Below are positions 58,901 through 64,000 of a DNA stretch of 64,000 nt, piece by piece. Position numbers and translations under genes: made by a program. Every line of letters begins with the position of its first letter. Position 1 is the stretch's first letter. Origin of the DNA: Flavobacteriales bacterium (lineage in GTDB: Bacteria > Bacteroidota > Bacteroidia > Flavobacteriales > UBA1820); contig QALN01000002.1 in the NCBI GenBank assembly GCA_003150615.1, positions 1-64,000 of the forward strand, read 5' to 3'. Under the pieces are notes generated by a model. That model made no database searches and was not told the DNA's origin. It saw only the letters and a program-made list of their open reading frames with translations.

Positions 58901-60466
58901 GTAAGCAGCAGCAAGCTTTCGGGACATCCGTACACCTCCAACATATCTTTGGCTGACGCCAATAAGAAAGCTGAGAATGCCGTTCGTGGAGCTGAGGGTC
59001 AGGCTTACGCCAATAAGAACGGAGGATGTACCTGGACTTACGTGGCAAGCCGTGACTTCTATAAGAACAACTGCGCCGAAGGCGGGGTAGGCCAGAGGAT
59101 AACGGTGACCTCCACACAAGCCAACGGCGGCACGGCTATCACCAGCAAGGTTTCTTTGGCGGATGCCAGAAGCAAGGCAGAGCAGATCCTAGATCAGAAA
59201 GGACAAGATTACGCTAACCAGCATGGCACTTGTGTATGGACCGGTACTGGAAGCGCTACTTTCTACAAGGATAATTGCGGCTCTTGTAAACAAGGTGTGG
59301 CTATATCAGTTCCTTATAGCTCGTTAGGATTAGATCCTATAACATCAACGGTCTCTCAGGCTGACGCCAATAACAAGGTTCAAGAGGCATTCAGAAGCAA
59401 TTCAGCTACCAGAGCCGCCGCTCAAGCTTACGCTAATAAGAACGGAGATTGCGAGGACACTCCTCCTAATTGGAGTGTTTGGAGCTATAATGGCGGAAAC
59501 TATTGCTCAGGTGGTGATGTTTGGGCTATGTATAGAAGGACTGATAGCACTGGATGTCACTCTGACGAGATTGAGGACAGGTTGCATGAGTATTGCGATT
59601 GTGGATGTTCAGGTGGTTCTTGTGATAGCTGTTGTGATCCTAATTCTTGGAGTAGAATAGGAGAGGCTGAGTGTAGATCTGGCGAAAGTGTAGCTTTATA
59701 TAGAAATGATTGTGGAAGAGAGGAATATCAAAGCTATGGATCTGCTTGCTGTAATATGATCGGTTTCCAAGGAGGATCTGTTACTAGTAGGAATTGTCCA
59801 TCTGATAGACCTTGTGGAGTAACGATCTCCTATCCGGATGTACCTTCTGGATCTATATGCGCTTCTAGCACGTCTTCTGCCAACGCTCAGGCTAGCGATA
59901 AGATAGAGATTTTTAGATCTCAAGCTCAGGCATTAGCGGATGCGGGTTGCAGTGGAAGAGTATGTAATGATTATGTAGAGGCTACTGCTACCAAGCAAGG
60001 TTGTCCGTCAGGATGTACGGCTCCGAAGGCTTCCGCTTACTGGGTTTCTGGCGGAAACAATGGCGCTTGGTGTAAGTGTAACGGTGATAAGGCCGCACTT
60101 ACCGCCGCGGCACAGGCTGACGCACAGAGACTAGCGCAGGAAAAAGCCAACGCTATGGAATGCGATTGCCCCAAAACATGGAGCGCCGACGCTATGCTGA
60201 GCGGTGATCCTTGTAATGGCCTGTCTGGTTCTACATCCACCTTAAGGTGCTCCTATGAAGTGTCTTACAATAATCAATGTGGATCATCTAAATCAATAAC
60301 TGTAACTGTTACTGGTCTGAATGATCATGGACAAACCGTTACGGCTGGAAGTACTACCGTAAGTATACCTACTGGGTCTGGTAAAAAAACCGGTGTCATA
60401 GGTTTTGATTCAGGAGTACGATGTGGGTCTATAAGTGTTTTTGGAAAAGGAGCTGGGAACTGTTAA
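55973..60466 (+). CDS. Giant repeat fibre protein with invertible C-terminus
   Basis: 1497 residues. After an N-terminal beta domain of about 60 residues there are about 15 units of 65-75 residues (DUF5977-like): an opening beta strand with FTRNNC, a GTxVxV...V turn, then an Ala/Gln-rich helix (SQEDANNKAKAAVEAQGQDVAN) ending in GxC. A Cys-dense knot (about 1195-1260: CDCGCSGGSCDSCCD) and a last helical repeat (ALTAAAQADAQRLAQEK) precede the C-terminal tip (MECDCPKTWSAD... GKGAGNC). The 120 bp encoding the last repeat and the start of the tip are duplicated in inverted orientation downstream, marking the tip as switchable. It should form a long disulphide/helix-rich shaft with a receptor-binding end. 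Confidence 0.85.
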   Translation: MAREVDKNCVEGNCFAINDKSHGVGDNKLNIVYKANYTGQICTAKFRITSKDGSVVKEYMIAQDAKPFYYNIKMVQPFTKDDCLANQHGSVVLYVVEERTYKSFISQEDADAKAMEDIALNGQAYANEHGECITDIWYNEEQRKTFIRNNCDKFSDGQEYVYIVPEGKYVSSISQEDADRKAIEDIEKNGQQQANLEGECKPKENIYYGKFSKTFTRNNCDSTQYGTDVVVNETMVTGDFRSIVSQEEANKLAQAAVEAQGQDIANIKGNCEKIPVFTGSYSKVFQRTNCPEGSTPIDFTVDEKMCSGYPFTSTVSQDAANKLAQDAVEAQGQAITNERGDCQTNVYYNVRMEKTVTRNNCDEFHIGQPYTYVVAAGKYFSIFSQEDADNKAKADLEANAQQQANLEGECKEKVVYHGKYSKEFTRNNCDETQYGTKVVVDETMVTGDFRSTVSQEDANNKAKAAVEAQGQDVANVKGKCEKVPVYTGTYTRTFTRNNCGTGTGGTYTVNDRMVDGYPFTSTVSQEDANSKAKAAVDAQGQALANIHALCTYTGRASLEFTRNNCGECKIGSKVMITQDMVEGHPFQSNDSQTAADAMAMTAVQAQGQALANTKGTCSNATMYTGKASFEFTKSNCGANQVGDPFTVTQDMVEGHPFQSCVSQDEANLVAMAAVMNQGQKIADEQGTCHEASKYTGHYSEAFEKNNCPSGLIPSSVTVTEADVTGGPFYSYESQFAADELAKAAVKAQGQAIANDRGTCDELKIYVGNYSKEFTPKCPTCQYADPITVTPDLMGQFFTSTRSQEEADALAKAYIDRMGQAFVNKNYDDTCHTKDEQPVWKTIETVCKDCISKLHQRNTNTCYTDPDNQERYIAGGNKICFWFGTASKAFTRQCEDGGVGSSVTVTQNDVTDPSPSSDGKFKSCVSQADANAKALAAVTAQGQSVANSKGTCTWTGSYTGQVQKNNCADGGVGDMVSVSSSKLSGHPYTSNISLADANKKAENAVRGAEGQAYANKNGGCTWTYVASRDFYKNNCAEGGVGQRITVTSTQANGGTAITSKVSLADARSKAEQILDQKGQDYANQHGTCVWTGTGSATFYKDNCGSCKQGVAISVPYSSLGLDPITSTVSQADANNKVQEAFRSNSATRAAAQAYANKNGDCEDTPPNWSVWSYNGGNYCSGGDVWAMYRRTDSTGCHSDEIEDRLHEYCDCGCSGGSCDSCCDPNSWSRIGEAECRSGESVALYRNDCGREEYQSYGSACCNMIGFQGGSVTSRNCPSDRPCGVTISYPDVPSGSICASSTSSANAQASDKIEIFRSQAQALADAGCSGRVCNDYVEATATKQGCPSGCTAPKASAYWVSGGNNGAWCKCNGDKAALTAAAQADAQRLAQEKANAMECDCPKTWSADAMLSGDPCNGLSGSTSTLRCSYEVSYNNQCGSSKSITVTVTGLNDHGQTVTAGSTTVSIPTGSGKKTGVIGFDSGVRCGSISVFGKGAGNC
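60067..60186 (+). repeat. Inverted repeat arm IR-E (expressed copy)
   Basis: 120 bp inside the fibre gene, 119/120 identical in reverse orientation to 62403-62522. Its inner 74 bp (60098-60171) matches 60834-60907 at 73/74. It encodes the last helical repeat (GDKAALTAAAQADAQRLAQ...) through ECDCPKTWSA. Recombination here keeps the reading frame while changing the tip. Confidence 0.9.
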
Positions 60467-60483
60467 GATTCTGATGTATAACA

Positions 60484-60520
60484 AAAAAAAAGGAGAGGCT
60501 AATAAGTCTCTCCTTTTTAT
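60484..60520. terminator. Bidirectional terminator after the expressed fibre tip
   Basis: GGAGAG and CTCTCC form the stem around GCTAATAAGT, flanked by A-run (left) and T-run (right), so it can end transcription from both the fibre gene and the reverse cassette. A similar GGAGAG/CTCTCC terminator ends the 62.1 kb group. Confidence 0.8.
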
Positions 60521-60544
60521 TAAAAACCATAACAGCAGTGATTG

Positions 60545-60907
60545 TCAACAATTACCTGAATCATGACCAGAGATTGTTACATCTCCACATACCACTTCTC
60601 GGCTAAAATACACACTTCCACTCTTGCTTCCAGATCCTGCGGGAATTGTAAAGCTAGCGCTATTGACCTGCTCTTCTCCGTTTTGTGTATACCCTATACC
60701 ACTCACAGAACCAGATATAGATCTACCACATTGATTATTATACGTAATCGTAAATCCTCTTGATGTGACAAGTTGCTCATGACTCATGCAATCATTATTC
60801 ATAGATACAGACCATGACCACGTCTTCTGCTCCGGGCAATCGCATTCCATAGCGTTGGCTTTTTCCTGCGCTAGTCTCTGTGCGTCAGCCCGTGCCGCGG
60901 CGGTAAG
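60545..60907 (-). pseudogene. Silent alternative fibre tip, cassette 1
   Basis: On the minus strand, from the 74-bp shared arm (60834-60907) to a stop at 60545. It encodes LTAAARADAQRLAQEKANA MECDCP then a different domain (KTWSWSVSMNNDCMSHEQL; FTITYNNQCGRS; FTIPAGSGSKSGSVYF; SGHDSGNC). The framework (YNNxCG, IPxGSG, Gly-Asn-Cys end) matches the expressed tip, but the sequence between differs. There is no promoter or start for a full protein, so it is a silent donor. Confidence 0.85.
60834..60907 (-). repeat. Inverted repeat arm IR-1 (cassette 1)
   Basis: 74 bp, inverted relative to 60098-60171 with one mismatch (A to G in GCACAGGCTGA). Recombination with the expressed arm would invert about 660 bases (60172-60833). 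Confidence 0.9.
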
Positions 60908-60990
60908 TTGGTAGTTTCATCAACCTCTTTTATTCTATTTTCGATAGAAATGACTAATATTGTATCACTAACATTAAAAAAAGTAAGACT

Positions 60991-61092
60991 ATGACATGTA
61001 CTAAGAAAAAGAAGATGGCAGAAGGAGGCAAAGTCTCCGAGAAAAAGAAACCTCAAATGAAATGTGGAGGCAAGGTTAAGAAAAAGAAGTAA
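60991..61092 (+). CDS. 33-residue Lys-rich protein inside the invertible region
   Basis: MTCTKKKKMAEGGKVSEKKK... is about 45% Lys with KGGKV-type motifs, resembling small basic peptides often seen in Bacteroidales phages. It starts with ATG behind a weak TAATATTG-like box and is followed by a GC-rich hairpin (61098-61117). Coding is plausible but short. It would be flipped along with the 2.2-kb segment. Confidence 0.5.
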   Translation: MTCTKKKKMAEGGKVSEKKKPQMKCGGKVKKKK

Positions 61093-61097
61093 CAACA

Positions 61098-61117
61098 GGA
61101 GGGGTATATCCCCTCCT
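61098..61117 (+). terminator. Hairpin after the Lys-rich small gene
   Basis: GGAGGGG and CCCCTCC pair around a TATAT loop. There is no T-run afterwards, so it may be an attenuating hairpin just before the ATG at 61131. Confidence 0.45.
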
Positions 61118-61130
61118 CAGTATTTAGCAT

Positions 61131-61826
61131 ATGAAAAATTCAGAATTTGTATCTAGGATCATGAATGACATGAACTCCATTAACAAGGACGCTCATGTCA
61201 GTAGGAGGTGGATATTATCCATAGGCAGACAAAAAGCAAGGTCTTATATAGCCCAGAAATACGCTGACGGTACTTTGTTCGGCGAGGAATCGTTATACAC
61301 CCATATCAATTGCCTGGAGATGGAGAGAGTTCGGAAGGTTGATTGCTGTTTTGATGAGTTCAAGTTATGCCGGATTCTTATGAGATCTAAGAAAAGGTTG
61401 CCCGATATGATATATACCCGTATAGGACCGGCTATCATCAAAGTATCAAACATCATGGATGATATTATATTTACCTCCATATCGTTAAGAAAATACGCTA
61501 ACAACAAGGAACGTAAATACGGGAATATAGATCAATACTATTATTATGTCAATGATGGATATATCTATATACCAGATATTAACATAGAGGCTATAAATGT
61601 TGATCTTATAACTCTCGACAGAAAAGCGGCGTTAGAGCTAGGGGGATGTGGAGCTGAAAAAGATAAGCCATGTACATCTCAATGGGATTATGATTTCATA
61701 TGCCCAGACAAACTTCTTGAATATGTGGTTTTCGAAACATTAAGGGAAACTGTAACCAAATTGCAGATCCATACGGATGAGAACCCGGATATGGATATTA
61801 ATAAGAAAACACAAAAAATTCAATAA
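61131..61826 (+). CDS. Hypothetical passenger protein in the invertible region
   Basis: 231 residues. Basic, mixed alpha/beta (MNSINKDAHVSRRWILSIGRQKARSY), with a mid-region containing Cys (FDEFKLCRILMRSK) and a C-terminal part with DKPCTSQWDYDFICPDK. No clear domain. It may be a virion or DNA-binding protein. It lies between the two silent cassettes and therefore changes orientation if the large inversion occurs. Confidence 0.6.
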   Translation: MKNSEFVSRIMNDMNSINKDAHVSRRWILSIGRQKARSYIAQKYADGTLFGEESLYTHINCLEMERVRKVDCCFDEFKLCRILMRSKKRLPDMIYTRIGPAIIKVSNIMDDIIFTSISLRKYANNKERKYGNIDQYYYYVNDGYIYIPDINIEAINVDLITLDRKAALELGGCGAEKDKPCTSQWDYDFICPDKLLEYVVFETLRETVTKLQIHTDENPDMDINKKTQKIQ

Positions 61827-61827
61827 C

Positions 61828-62100
61828 ATGAATCTAATAAGATCAATAATCAATTTCTTTGGTTTCAATGACGCCATAGTTGACGGTATAGGCGAAAGAG
61901 GGATGAGAGACAGCTCTATCATAAGATATAATGAGGTGCACGATATGTATGACAAGATTATAAAAGATCTGGGAGATATGTCGGCTTACGTATCCAAGGG
62001 TTATATCTATGATAAGATAAAGGAAAGAACGGGATTAAGTACCAGATATATTAGTAGGATATTGAATCATACTAGGAGGAAAGATCTTAGATTCATCTAA
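61828..62100 (+). CDS. Small putative DNA-binding protein
   Basis: 90 residues from the ATG at 61828 (directly after the previous stop; a longer in-frame start is inside the previous gene). The last part, IYDKIKERTGLSTRYISRILNHTRRK, has a convincing helix-turn-helix pattern with a basic tail. A regulator for the invertible region or its neighbours is possible. A terminator follows. Confidence 0.6.
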   Translation: MNLIRSIINFFGFNDAIVDGIGERGMRDSSIIRYNEVHDMYDKIIKDLGDMSAYVSKGYIYDKIKERTGLSTRYISRILNHTRRKDLRFI

Positions 62101-62109
62101 TCGTAACAA

Positions 62110-62142
62110 AAAGGAGAGATTATATAAGCCTCTCCTTTTTTT
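62110..62142. terminator. Terminator for the rightward gene and for cassette 2
   Basis: AAAAAGGAGAG and CTCTCCTTTTT pair around ATTATATAAGC with runs of A and T on both sides, so it can work in both directions. It ends the 90-residue gene and the silent cassette on the opposite strand. Confidence 0.8.
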
Positions 62143-62146
62143 ATTG

Positions 62147-62522
62147 TCAACAAGATCCACTTCCTTGACCATCCTCATAATAAGCATAAGCTCCAGATGA
62201 TATCCCGTAGTTGGTTGTTGTAGAATCAGAAAAAGTTCCTGATCCGGAAGGAATAGGGACTATTCTTGTCTCATACTCCCATTGACCATTCGTTTTTTTG
62301 TATCCTATAGTCATCCTAGACGTCTTTTCCGATCCACATGGATTATTATATTGTATGGTGTAATTTATCGTCTTCCCGCTTCCGCTAGACGTCGTTACAC
62401 TAGCGCTCCATGTTTTGGGGCAATCGCATTCCATAGCGTTGGCTTTTTCCTGCGCTAGTCTCTGTGCGTCAGCCTGTGCCGCGGCGGTAAGTGCGGCCTT
62501 ATCACCGTTACACTCACACCAA
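62147..62522 (-). pseudogene. Silent alternative fibre tip, cassette 2
   Basis: On the minus strand, from the 120-bp shared arm (62403-62522) to a stop at 62147. After CECNGDKAALTAAAQADAQ and MECDCPKTWSAS it encodes a different tip (VTTSSGSGKTINYTIQYNNP; IPSGSGTFSDSTTTNYGISS; EDGQGSGSC). The minus-strand reading frame upstream of the arm only begins with MFSCRKYNN... and has no promoter, so it is a donor and not an expressed protein. Confidence 0.85.
62403..62522 (-). repeat. Inverted repeat arm IR-2 (cassette 2)
   Basis: 120 bp, inverted relative to 60067-60186 with a single mismatch (A versus G in TTGGTGTAAGTG). Recombination here would invert about 2.2 kb (60187-62402), including two or three passenger genes. 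Confidence 0.9.
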
Positions 62523-62559
62523 AACTTGCCAAATATTTCTTGAATAAGGATGAAATTAT

Positions 62560-62567
62560 TATATTTG
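62560..62567 (+). promoter_or_regulatory. -7 box only four bases before the next ATG
   Basis: TATATTTG followed by CGAC and then ATG at 62572. A start at the usual distance would make the mRNA nearly leaderless or move translation to the in-frame ATG at 62632. It is located just outside the cassette 2 arm. Confidence 0.6.
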
Positions 62568-62571
62568 CGAC

Positions 62572-63039
62572 ATGAAAACAAAGTCGTTTAAAATACTTGA
62601 TCAATACTTTCTTCGGTTCTACAGGTCTATTATGTCTAAGAACGGAAAGAGAAGGAAACATACGATCGTGGACAAGAATGATATTCTCGAATGTCAGTCG
62701 TTGATCTGGAAAGTCATACGTGATAAGTACTTAGATAATGAGGGCGGGGTTTATATAAATAACATCGGTTATCTATGTCATAAGATTAATCCCAACCGTA
62801 AGATATATCTGAATAAACTTACCGGGACTATAAACAGGCGTGGGACAGGTGGATATTCTTACGTCCATACGTGTATGGATTTTATGCCGAGGAATAAGTA
62901 TTTTCATTTATATATCTCTCCAGCATTAAACAAGGAGTGTAGGATGGCTATGGAGTCTGGAAGGAGATATAAGTTCTTGTACCGGGAAGTTGAATCGGAA
63001 AGTAAGGTATTTGGAGTTAAATGGGTTTATAAGCTGTAG
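62572..63039 (+). CDS. Hypothetical protein downstream of the switch
   Basis: 155 residues. N-terminus MKTKSFKILDQYFLRFYRS then a basic stretch (SKNGKRRKHTIVDKNDI), helical (ILECQSLIWKVIRDKYL) and with a region containing GGVYINNIGYLCHKINPNRKI. I recall similar small proteins in gut Bacteroidales phages, without assigned function. Start uncertain: ATG at 62572 sits almost on the promoter; ATG at 62632 is the alternative. Confidence 0.55.
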   Translation: MKTKSFKILDQYFLRFYRSIMSKNGKRRKHTIVDKNDILECQSLIWKVIRDKYLDNEGGVYINNIGYLCHKINPNRKIYLNKLTGTINRRGTGGYSYVHTCMDFMPRNKYFHLYISPALNKECRMAMESGRRYKFLYREVESESKVFGVKWVYKL

Positions 63040-63107
63040 AAGTTTCTATGATCCAGTTAGCTCGTGAGGGTAGACTAGATTTTTTTTGTATCACGGATTC
63101 AAATACA

Positions 63108-63115
63108 TATCTTTG
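63108..63115 (+). promoter_or_regulatory. Bacteroides-type -7 box before the last gene
   Basis: TATCTTTG, 16 bases upstream of the ATG at 63132. Confidence 0.65.
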
Positions 63116-63131
63116 TGCAAAAGACTTGAAT

Positions 63132-64000
63132 ATGACAATAAAAGGCTTATTGGCCGAGATCAAGGCCGATTTACATAAATACGACGATAGCGGAGCTATA
63201 GACACCTCGTCTGTTTATAGGTGGGCTGAGATAGCTTTAAAAAGGTTTGGGGGTGTTATAGCCGTCATGTCCGAGGCGGTTGTAAAGACCAGCAACAAAC
63301 AGGCGGTATTACCTTCCGATTTCTTCGACATGCTTGACGCCTATAGGTGTGAGCCTCTTGTCTGTGAGATTCCGGGGGGCGATAAGGCTAAGGCTGACCT
63401 CCAACACGAGATCGGCTGGGTCGAGCGCACGGAGCGCGGGTTTCGTTGGAACTCCTGCACGGAGTGCTGTAAGGAGGAGTTTGAGAAGACAATCACGGAG
63501 AAGATATATATCGGGTCTCACGAGGTTCGCTTCCATTACCATCACCCCGTAAGGCTGTCTATAGGTCGTGGGTTGAGACGTGATTGCGCCGCCGACAAGT
63601 ATCGGGATAAATATGCTTGGGATAATTATGATATAACTATATCCGGCAATACTATGTATACCGGGTTTGATGGATTTATTTACATCATATATCGTGCTAC
63701 ACCCAAGGATGATGACGGTCTCCCGTATATACCTGAAACGGCGTTAGGTTATCTTGAGGATTATGTCGAGACGTATATCAAGATGAAGATCTTCGAGAAC
63801 GCCGCCGTTAATGGCTTGATACAAGGCGCTGGTGACGCTTACAAATTATACGCTCAGCAAGAACCGGGTAAGTTCGCTAGGGCTATGAAGGAGCTTAAGA
63901 TGTCGATGATTACCTTGAATGATTATCGGGAACTGGCTGAGGATAATAGGAGGAGGATGTTGTCTTATGAGCGGATGTGGCCTAACGCTTTTGATAAGTA
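63132..64000 (+). CDS. Structural/connector-like protein (partial, open at window end)
   Basis: At least 289 residues and still open at the window edge. MTIKGLLAEIKADLHKYDDS starts a helical N-terminal domain, followed by SEAVVKTSNKQAVLPSDFFD and a Cys-containing hairpin (NSCTECCKEEFEKT), a beta-rich middle (KIYIGSHEVRFHYHHPVRLS) and a helical C-terminal part (LEDYVETYIKMKIFENAAVN; FARAMKELKMSMITLNDY). This layout resembles head-tail connector or tail-tube-adaptor proteins (N-terminal helices, sandwich, C-terminal helices, like the 224-residue protein at 32486). Its own promoter makes it the start of a new operon. Confidence 0.55.
   Translation, partial: MTIKGLLAEIKADLHKYDDSGAIDTSSVYRWAEIALKRFGGVIAVMSEAVVKTSNKQAVLPSDFFDMLDAYRCEPLVCEIPGGDKAKADLQHEIGWVERTERGFRWNSCTECCKEEFEKTITEKIYIGSHEVRFHYHHPVRLSIGRGLRRDCAADKYRDKYAWDNYDITISGNTMYTGFDGFIYIIYRATPKDDDGLPYIPETALGYLEDYVETYIKMKIFENAAVNGLIQGAGDAYKLYAQQEPGKFARAMKELKMSMITLNDYRELAEDNRRRMLSYERMWPNAFDK

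Noticed and set aside
60871..61095. Minus-strand open frame covering the Lys-rich small gene
   Set aside because: It is a shadow of the shared arm and the Lys-rich rightward frame, with no independent support.
1..64000. Integrase, excision or prophage maintenance module
   Set aside because: No tyrosine or serine integrase, repressor with a recognisable lysogeny layout or attachment site was recognised. Absence in the window does not prove a virulent lifestyle because the genome continues outside.
1..64000. CRISPR array or diversity-generating retroelement
   Set aside because: No regularly spaced direct repeats with unique spacers, and no reverse transcriptase-like sequence, were seen. Variation here appears to rest on inverted cassettes and homopolymers instead.

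Overview
The window is a contiguous piece, open at both ends, of a large double-stranded DNA tailed bacteriophage that most likely infects a Bacteroidales bacterium (Bacteroides, Parabacteroides or a relative). The phage call rests on an intein-split large terminase, a portal, a scaffold-like and capsid-like gene, tail-fibre genes and a lysis cassette. The host call rests on repeated promoters of the Bacteroides type (TTTG, about 18-20 bases, then TAnnTTTG), weak Shine-Dalgarno sequences, and domain types common in Bacteroidales phages (Cys/Gln/Ala-rich DUF5977-like repeats, BACON-like domains). No integrase, repressor/integrase module or CRISPR array is visible, so a virulent lifestyle is plausible. 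No long tape-measure gene is visible, which fits a short-tailed particle but does not prove it. Exact family assignment is not possible from reading alone.

Layout. (1) 1-19.1 kb is almost all minus strand. From right to left it holds a putative HTH/replication protein, a Pif1-like helicase, RecA, a RuvC-like resolvase, a 366-residue sliding clamp, an SSB-like protein, an inactive-looking dUTPase-fold protein, a coiled-coil protein, a small lipoprotein, a papain-like protease, a tRNA cluster (Arg-CCT, a malformed 66-nt tRNA-like gene, Met/Ile-CAT), a MmcB-like PD-(D/E)XK protein, dUTPase, a zinc-ribbon protein, and a set of small unknown genes. A noncoding, repeat-rich stretch at about 2.8-4.6 kb carries a tandem repeat array and a parS-like palindrome. 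(2) 19.1-20.1 kb is the divergent switch between early and late genes and is filled with GC-rich hairpin-ended repeat elements. (3) 20.1-35.3 kb (plus) is the packaging/head module. (4) 35.4-47.2 kb (plus) is the tail fibre and lysis module: a 10-repeat Cys-pair protein, a fibre with paired domains, three tandem receptor-binding paralogues, a broken Gly-rich adhesin, an M15 endolysin, a holin candidate, a unimolecular-spanin-like protein and a LamG protein. (5) 47.3-64 kb holds tRNA-Cys, several small operons each with its own promoter, two KilA-N-like paralogues and a 1497-residue repeat fibre protein. Two silent, inverted replacement copies of that protein's C-terminus lie just downstream.

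The main discovery candidate is at 60067-62522. The 3' end of the giant fibre gene shares a 120-bp near-perfect inverted repeat (119/120) with one silent cassette and a 74-bp one (73/74) with another. Each cassette encodes a different C-terminal domain with the same framework (YNNxCG ... IPxGSG ... GxC). Inversion would swap the tip of the fibre. Two further candidate phase-variable loci carry homopolymer tracts: 10 G in the Gly-rich adhesin and 9 C in the LamG gene. Together these suggest a phage that diversifies its receptor-binding surface by several independent DNA-level switches.
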